Source: Balaenoptera acutorostrata (Eukaryota > Chordata > Mammalia > Artiodactyla > Balaenopteridae). Taken from it: DNA of 64,000 bases. Made by a program: the position numbers and the translations under genes. Under the pieces are notes generated by a model. That model searched no databases and was not told the origin of the DNA. It saw only the letters and a list, made by a program, of their open reading frames with translations. The stretch covers positions 89,733,600-89,797,599 of the forward strand of contig NC_080066.1 in the NCBI RefSeq assembly GCF_949987535.1, written 5' to 3'. This document shows, in pieces, positions 57,301 to 64,000 of the stretch (positions within the stretch are counted from its first letter, which is position 1; each line of letters opens with the position of its first letter).

Positions 57301-59075
57301 CAGACCTCTAGGTCCTGCAATGTGTGCGCCAAGCTGGCTCACAGTTCAGATCTCAGAACCCAGCTCATCAAATCCATGGTTTACAAGCTTTCTTGAAGCT
57401 CCTAAATACAATCATTGTTTTAAAAACTCATCTGCTTAAAATAAAAAAGAAGGCATTGCCAGGAACTGCTTAAAGGAAAACAAAAAGCTTATTTGATTTT
57501 TTTTTTAACTTTGCCCATCAGCTGCCAAGTAAACTTATTAAGTCTTTGTTTTATGAGGAATCATGAAACATGTCCAAAAGCAATTTTATATAGCCAGTAG
57601 GTATCAACCAAATATGCTTCCATTCACTTTTACAGGCTTTTTTTCCTGCATCCCACTGTAAACCTTTGAAAAGGAAGGTATCAAATCTTTTGCACACTCC
57701 CTTATTTTCTGTCACAGTTCCCTAAACAAAGTAGCCTTTCAGTCAATGTCCATAGTGGGCTTTCAATCAATTTTCAATGTTCAGTCAATGTTTCAAGGAG
57801 TGAAACAATGCATCTTCCAATCACACATTTACTTGGTTTTCTGTTTCCTAAAAGTAACATGAATTATTTATCTATTTTAATATGTTCTTCCTACATTGGG
57901 GAAAAGAAATTTCCTGAGAAATAAAGAGTAGAAATTCTGTATGATGTTTGCACACACATAAGATGTCTTTTATTATGATACCAACAGGTAGAGCATGGTA
58001 ACTGGATTTCGCAGAAGACCAGAGGCCAAAATTTCGCTTACTGCAGCATACTTTGTTTTGACTTGAAGGAGAAAGAGGCAGAGCATAAAGCTAAAGACAG
58101 ATCTAGCTTAGACAGACATAGTCAAACACAGCAAGAAGCCTATCACCATGTTAAGATACTATCAAAAATGATGATGGTAAAAATAACTTTCTAAAATTAA
58201 GTCAAATGTGTGATTTGTAGGAGGGGTAGAGAGAAAACTATTTAAAGAGTTATAGATATTGGTGGAACAACAGAATGGCATATAGAGCAGAGTGAAGTAT
58301 TTGGGAGTAAAGGTGATATCAGTTTAAAAAGAAGTGATTACTATTCCCTAAAACTCTCATAGGAAGAAAACTGGGACAAATGCTTCAAAAAAAGGCAGTT
58401 GGTTAGGAAGGGAGGTGAGGGAAAGGTGGACAACAATGTGGTCTTAATAAAGTCTACAATCAGGTTTTCGGAACTATCCTAGGTGCCTCTGCGGGTGAGA
58501 GTCCTGTGCTAGAGTTCTAAGCCTCCATGTTCAGTCTGCATTTTACAGGGATAGGCTTTGGAACTATGTGAGTGAAGGGCGTAGAGAAGATAATGAGGCT
58601 TCTGATAATAGACTTAAGACCATGGGCATTGGCCCAGGTTCCTCCTCTGGCTGCAATATATGATCACAAACGCCATGTGTGATCTGTTAACTTATCCAAA
58701 AAAAGGAGCTCCTTCTGTCCTTGTGGCACTCAGAACTCCAAACAGGATCATTCAAATGTTCATGGCCCTTCAAATAGTTTCCATCTTAGACTTGAGGCTG
58801 TTTCCCCCATTAATTTGCCTGCCATTAAATATCCAAGTTGGAAAGATTCATCCAGAAAATGTCTCACTTCATCCATTATTCATGCACACCTTTTGTTTAA
58901 GAAGGGTGTAAACTACAGCTAATCCAGACTCTCCAGAGACTATCATACTGGGTTTTTGTGTTTGTTTTTAGCTGCTAACTGTTGTTCTTCACTATCAGCC
59001 TTTTAGCCAAAAAAAAAAAAAAAAAGTGCAGAAAATCTGGTGAACATTCCTTTAGTATGTATTTAAAAGTCTAGT
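53023..59075. other. Six-kilobase transposon-depleted block
   Basis: No confident transposon is visible, in contrast to the rest of the window. It contains the compound (TA)n(AG)n at 54337-54380, A-runs at 54041-54060 and 58998-59015, and a segment (about 55550-56300) that read on the minus strand resembles a 3' UTR: AT-rich, several AATAAA-like motifs, low repeat content. No coding frame with a recognizable domain was found. Confidence 0.4.
54337..54380. repeat. Compound (TA)n(AG)n microsatellite
   Basis: About 24 bp of AT/CATA-type alternation followed by ten AG units. Antisense open frames here are artefacts of the repeat. Confidence 0.95.
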
Positions 59076-59079
59076 CTCC

Positions 59080-59980
59080 ACAGTGCAGACTCTGTTGGTC
59101 AGGGAAGTCTACAATAAAGAGGTGACATTGAGCAGAGACCTGAAGGAAGAGAGGGAGCAGGTCATGCAGATATAGAGGGAAAAGCATGCTGGGAAGAAGG
59201 AAGAGAATTGAGAAGTCCTTGAGGCAAGAGACTGCCTGGTATATGCCAGAGCTGCAAAGAGGCAAGCCTGGATGAAGTAGGTGGGGCAAGGGAAAGTGTG
59301 GTAGAAGCTTTCAGAGAAGGGGCAGGAGACATAGGGGGCCTGATAAGCAGTTGACAGGACTTTGGCTTTCTTTAGATTGAAATGGGGAGCTGATGAAAGG
59401 TTCTGAACATAGGAGTAGCATGATCTAACTCATGTTTGAAAATCCTCCACTAGTCACTCTGTGGAAATTAGTTGGTGGAAGGTGGGGAAGGACGGGTAAG
59501 ACCAGAAGCAGAGAGATCATTTAAGAGGCTCTTATGATAGTTTAAGACAGGGGTCCCCAACTCCCAGGCCCTGGGCCTGTTAGGAAATGGGCCACACAGC
59601 AGGAGGTGAGCAGCGGGCAAGCAAGTGAAGTTTCATCTGCCGCCCCCCCATCAGTCACATTACCACCTGAATCATCCCCCCCACCCCACCCCCCTGCCAG
59701 GCCACGGAAAAACTGTCTTCCATGAAACTGGTCCCTGGTGCCAAAAAGGTTGGGGACCGCTGGTTTAAGAGATGTTGTTAGCTTGAACCAGAGTGTTAGC
59801 AGTGGAGGTGGTGACAGGTGACCAGATTCTGGATATCTATTAAAGATAGTGTGAAGAAGATTTTTTTTAAAAGGATTAAATGTGGCATGTGAGAGAAAAG
59901 GAAGTTGAGGCGAGGGGGTAGTCAAGGGTTGGAGTAGTCTGTGGGTCACCTTAGGCATAATTCTGTCCTTTTATTTGTGG
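59080..59980 (-). repeat. L2 LINE, long antisense segment interrupted by a hAT element
   Basis: Antisense L2 order: 'aaagaggtgacattgagcag', 'gggaaaagcatgctgggaag', 'gactttggctttctttagat', 'gagtagcatgatctaactca', 'tgttagcagtggaggtggtg', 'accagattctggatatctat'. The match resumes on the far side of the hAT insertion. Confidence 0.82.
59548..59762 (+). mobile_element. hAT-type element with perfect TSD, nested in L2
   Basis: 215-bp element with 14-bp terminal inverted repeats CAGGGGTCCCCAAC and GTTGGGGACCGCTG (one mismatch) and a perfect 8-bp target duplication GTTTAAGA (59540-59547 and 59763-59770). Interior phrases 'gggcctgttaggaaatgggc', 'cacacagcaggaggtgagca' and 'ttccatgaaactggtccctg' are from a common eutherian hAT family. 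Internally deleted, no transposase. The frame at 59542-59958 (minus) is a chance frame spanning it. Confidence 0.93.
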
Positions 59981-60059
59981 AGCTTAAAACTGTAGATGGA
60001 GAATAAGGAAGAATTAGTAAGATATAGAGACACATTGTTGAGAGAATGAATGCCCTTCC

Positions 60060-60235
60060 ATAATATCCTGAATGTGCCTTTACCTTAAGAATTACCACAC
60101 TGCATTATCATTATCTTCACTGGCCCTCTTTTCCATGAGGACAGACACCGTGTCTCATCTGTTTTGTATCTATAGTACTTGACTTGAAGAAAGTATTCAA
60201 TCATTTATTTCGATTCATTTATTTACTTACATCAT
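60060..60235 (+). repeat. L2 LINE 3' fragment
   Basis: Sense L2 phrases: 'tccatgaggacagacaccgt', 'gtctcatctgttttgtatct', 'atagtacttgacttgaagaa', 'gtattcaatcatttatttc'. Confidence 0.65.
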
Positions 60236-60404
60236 TGTGATTAGAAGGCTCCAGGATCACAAGAAATATTTTTAAATGGTTGATACAATTGGAGGAATAA
60301 AGGCAATAGCTTATGAGCAAAACATGCTTTAAGGTGGTAATATCAGGGCTGTATGTGCTCTCTATCTATTTTAGGAAAGAGTTAAAGAGCAAATACTTTA
60401 AGGT

Positions 60405-60850
60405 AAACATCTTATTAGTCAGCTTTGCTTTGCTAACAAACAATCCTCACATCTCAGTGGATTACCAAAACACGGGTTTATTTCTCACTCATGCTACAAG
60501 TTGGACATAGGTTGGCTATGGCTTTACTTTACCTACCTTCTCATTCCAGAACTGAAGAAGCAGCCCAAATCTGAAACATGTAGAGGGAAAGAGTAAAAGT
60601 GGTGGCAGAAACTTACAATGCTTCTAAAAGTTTTCGCACAGAAATGTTGTGAGCTGTATCCATGCACATTCCATTGGTTAAAGCAAGTAATTTGTACAAC
60701 CTAAGTCAATAAAGGTAGGAATATATAATTCTCTTATAGGAAACGTGAGACTAAATAATTGCAGACAGTAATGTATCTACTATGAGTCACTTCTATAAGA
60801 TATAAGCTCCTCTGGCCTCTTGGGTCCCAAATGAGACCATGGCCAAAGAT
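60405..60850 (-). repeat. Old ERVL/MaLR-like LTR fragment
   Basis: Plus strand shows 'cacatctcagtggattacca', 'cacgggtttatttctcactc', 'atgctacaagttggacatag', 'attccagaactgaagaagca', 'cattggttaaagcaagtaat', an order I associate with an antisense ancient LTR. Ends not defined, family uncertain. Confidence 0.55.
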
Positions 60851-61478
60851 TGGTATATCCACTACCATAGCCATCCATGTCCATAACGTTTGGATCTGAG
60901 TTTCAAAGAGACCAGTGGACGACCAATACTAGTCATTGGGAACCATACAGCCCTTCTGTTTCTTTAGAGTCTACAAAGAATCATCATTTAATAAATTTAA
61001 GGATCTTTGGTTTCAGAAGATGCTGCAGGTCACCACCCACACCGTGTATGCTGGTAAAATTTCTTTTGTTTAGCTTCTCAAGAATATATTCCTATGGTGG
61101 TTTTGTTCTGAACTGTGAAAATCGGGAAAGCATTGGATGCAATAAGTCTCTCAGTTCCAGGAGTCAGTTCCTTACAAATTTCTCCTCCCAACCTTGAGTA
61201 TAAATACTACCTGGATGAGGAAACTACTTAAGCTTGTAAGTAACCAAAGATAATTGATGAGTTTTGTGCTTAAGGCCCTGAACTATATATTAAAAATCAC
61301 TCATAACGTCATGACATCTAAGTATAGCATGTTTATAAGGATACGGGGAGATAATAAATCAATGCTCCAACATTCAATAATTCTATGACTTGTGATGTGT
61401 TTTGGTCCAAAGGTTTAGGGAGCACCTCTTTTTAAAGTGGTACCAAAGAAATATTTTGAGGCTGAATGATTGTGTAGT
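60851..61478. other. Unique sequence
   Basis: A 106-codon frame at 60877-61197 lacks a recognizable domain. No repeat identified. Confidence 0.4.
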
Positions 61479-61494
61479 TAGACCTACTTTTTTT

Positions 61495-61834
61495 TTTTTT
61501 TTTTTTTTAATTTTATAGCTACTTTATTTATTTATTTATTTATTTTTGGCTGTGTTGGGTCTTCGGTTCGTGCGAGGGCTTTCTCTGGTTACGGCAAGTG
61601 GGGGCCACTCTTCATCGCGGTGCGGGGACCGCTCTTCATCGCGGTGCGCGGGCCTTTCACTATCGCGGCCCCTCCCGTTGCGGGGCACAGGCTCCAGACG
61701 CGCAGGCTCAGTAGTTGTGGCTCACGGGCCCAGCTGCTCCGTGGCATGTGGGATCTTCCCAGACCAGGGCTCGAACCCGTGTCCCCTGCATTAGCAGGCA
61801 GATTCTCAACCACTGCGCCACCAGGGAAGCCCCC
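61495..61834 (-). mobile_element. CHR-type SINE, copy 7
   Basis: Minus-strand CHR SINE (tail at 61495, head at 61834) with perfect target duplication TAGACCTACTTTTTTT at 61479-61494 and 61835-61850. Carries a private 24-bp tandem duplication at 61605-61628 and 61629-61652. Confidence 0.97.
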
Positions 61835-61850
61835 TAGACCTACTTTTTTT

Positions 61851-64000
61851 AATGTGAAGAACATTATGCTGTGGTCCTTTCTCCCAAGGCTCTGAATGAA
61901 GACCTGGAACCCAGTGGGACACCTGGGCTAGTTGGGGTGTTCATCAAAACAGAGAAATTCATTACAAGAGATGCCATCATATAATGGCTCTATATAAGAG
62001 GACTATTTCCACATCTTTACTGATGGTTCTGAATAGTACAACTCTGTTCATTTGGCTAAAAATTCCTCACAACAAATTATCTCATGCAACAAATGTTTTA
62101 CTTACTCTGTGTACATGTGTGAGTGTGTGTGTTTTTGGTATTTCTGGTCCCACATATTGGCTACAGCCAATGTATGTATTGGAGAGAAGAGGACTAATGG
62201 AAAGTATTAATTCATGAAGCTGTGGTCATTGATGTCTCAGTTACTTGTTCAAATAAATGAATTGACACTAGCATGGTAGAAAGGGTATTCACTCAAAATT
62301 TAAATATATGTGCTTATATAATTAAATCTATATTATGTTATATAGTTAATTTATATTTACTAAATATAAATCACTTCCAGTGACATAGACACATATAATT
62401 TATACTTATTTAACTTTAGATTTTAAAATGCTTTAATTATTATTCCTTAAAAGACATTAGTTGTTTACATTTCAACCATGTGAGTCTTCTGTTTACACAG
62501 AACTGAACAATTCTCAATCTCTCAGTTTCTCAGTAGCTTTCTCCCTTTTTCATTTCAGTTAAATTCCCATGGAACTGGTGGAAGTAATTGCCCTTTGAGA
62601 GTATGGGACTGCAAGTTAAGTGAAACATTCTCATTTTATTTTCAGAAAAGAGAATGTTGCCTTGTTTTCAAACCTGGGGTAATGCTTGACATGCCAAAGG
62701 TGACATAATGACCCCAGTGGGCTTTGGAATTTTAGTTTTAGTTAAAATTTTGCAGCGATTCCTGCAATTTCTGTTATGTATAGGCCTTAATCAGAGATGT
62801 GAATGTACTCCTGTATTTCTTAGATGAAAAATACCTCTGTCAAATAGGCAGCATGTTGCAGACATATCATAGAGGCTCTAAGGAGAAGACATTTCTTACC
62901 CAAGATTATCGAGAGATTTTTCTTCACTTTTAGGTTATTGTACTGCCCTTCCCTTTTACCCTCAGTCAATGCATCTGGGAGGAGTTTGTCTACCCCAGGC
63001 AATTATTTCTTTCCTCCCAGGATGAAGCTATAGTGGTGCAGCCCACCTTCTAAGGATCAGCCTGCCACCATCAATACTACCAGGATTAATATGGAGAGGG
63101 ATGAGTATCTAGAATGTATGGGGCTGGGGCATAAATGCCCATATTATATTTCCTTTAGTATCTATACATAGTGCCTTTATTTCCCCTCCCCCGCCCCGCC
63201 TGCACTAACCCTGAGATTTTACTTATTTATTTACATCTCCACAATATTAGTACTTCCTGTAAGATTCAGCTTCCTGCTTTGTGCTTCTGAAGTTTCTGCA
63301 GGACTGAACACTCAGCTGCTTAATCCACTTCTATAGAAACAACACAGTCATCCCAGAGGACAGCTGCCATTTCACAACCACTCTTGCTTTCCTCGAAGCC
63401 ACACTTCTTTCCTTTCACTCAAAATCCAATCCCCTTGGTTCTTTGTTGCCACACTGCTTCAGAAGACAAATTAGATTATGCTAAGAATATAAATACTGAA
63501 AAACAAATGTTCTGAACTGACGTTAGCTCTCCCTCTAAATGCTCACTTTGAAATGATCTGTTTGTGCCCTAAAATAAATCCTCTCTGACATTTGATTCTC
63601 ATTTAATATTCACCTTGGTTGAAGCTTCTGGGTCTCCATCTCTCTCCAACCTCCCTCCCTTCAACTCTTGGTTGCTCGGCAACCTCAAACAGCTGGTTGC
63701 CCAAACAGGAAAAGTAAATGGGATTAACTCTGGAGGAAACTAATTGAAGGAAGCATTAGTATGCTCCCAATCAGAATTCTTTCAATACTAGCTGATTAAG
63801 TTGCACTTTGCTGTCCTAAGTAAGAATGCGGACTGTGGAGTGTACAGGTGGAAGAACTGTCACAGATCTAAAGACTGAATATGCACAGCAGTGGTGACAG
63901 CAGCTACTCCATAATTGCATTTAACAGGCCACAGTCCTCTGTTTGTAAAAGGGCGTAAAATTATATTACAAGTCTTTTGCCCACTACTCCCCTCATTCAT
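61851..64000. other. Unique sequence to window end
   Basis: No transposon or gene recognized in 2.1 kb. The part about 63690-63860 ('ggattaactctggaggaaac', 'aggaagcattagtatgctcc', 'ctagctgattaagttgcact') is enhancer-like in composition. (TG)n-type short run near 62118-62133. Confidence 0.4.

Noticed and set aside
59542..59958. 138-codon minus-strand open frame
   Set aside because: Spans the hAT element and flanking L2; no domain.
1..64000. CRISPR arrays, bacterial operons, riboswitches, phage or plasmid features
   Set aside because: Nothing of this kind is present. The repeats are mammalian interspersed elements and simple repeats.

Overview
The window is mammalian nuclear DNA and shows no convincing protein-coding gene. 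It is AT-rich, intergenic or deep-intronic sequence made of interspersed repeats separated by unique DNA. The best taxonomic clue is seven copies of a tRNA-derived SINE of the CHR type. Each starts GGGCTTCCCTGGTGG, carries a Pol III A/B-box head, has a (AAAT)n plus poly-A tail, and is flanked by near-perfect target-site duplications (TSDs). From family knowledge, this SINE and its subfamily details point to a whale or dolphin (Cetacea); this is inferred from repeats alone.

Layout. 1-9 kb: old MIR, L2 and MER5-like relics and a short 5'-truncated L1 with a 16-bp TSD. 9.0-9.4 kb: a full-length U6 snRNA retrocopy fused to an L1 3' end inside one 17-bp TSD, a template-switch chimera. 10-16 kb: L1, MIR and a MaLR LTR fragment, microsatellites, first SINE. 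16.5-18.9 kb: ancient minus-strand L1. 20-22 kb: SINE and L2. 22.08-26.2 kb: a young minus-strand L1 with an intact 5' end and TSD, internally deleted across the reverse-transcriptase core, holding a nested SINE. 26-36 kb: unique DNA, old L1/L2/MIR, two SINEs, and an inverted duplication about 1.3 kb apart in which one arm carries a SINE. 36-47 kb: L2, hAT and Tigger DNA transposons, MIRs, a perfect 19-bp-arm palindrome, a complete MaLR-type LTR and a SINE. 47.5 kb: a GC-rich candidate exon with acceptor-like and donor-like sites. 51 kb: a solo LTR that splits an L2. 53-59 kb: about 6 kb almost free of recognizable transposons. 59-62 kb: L2 with a nested hAT element, an old LTR and the last SINE. 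The remainder is unique sequence.

No genes act together here. The functional story is retrotransposition: L1 machinery is the likely mobilizer of the CHR SINEs and the U6 chimera. The L1 3' ends seen here and the SINE tails share an AAATAAAT-rich terminus. All family names come from recognition by eye, and boundaries of old repeats are approximate.
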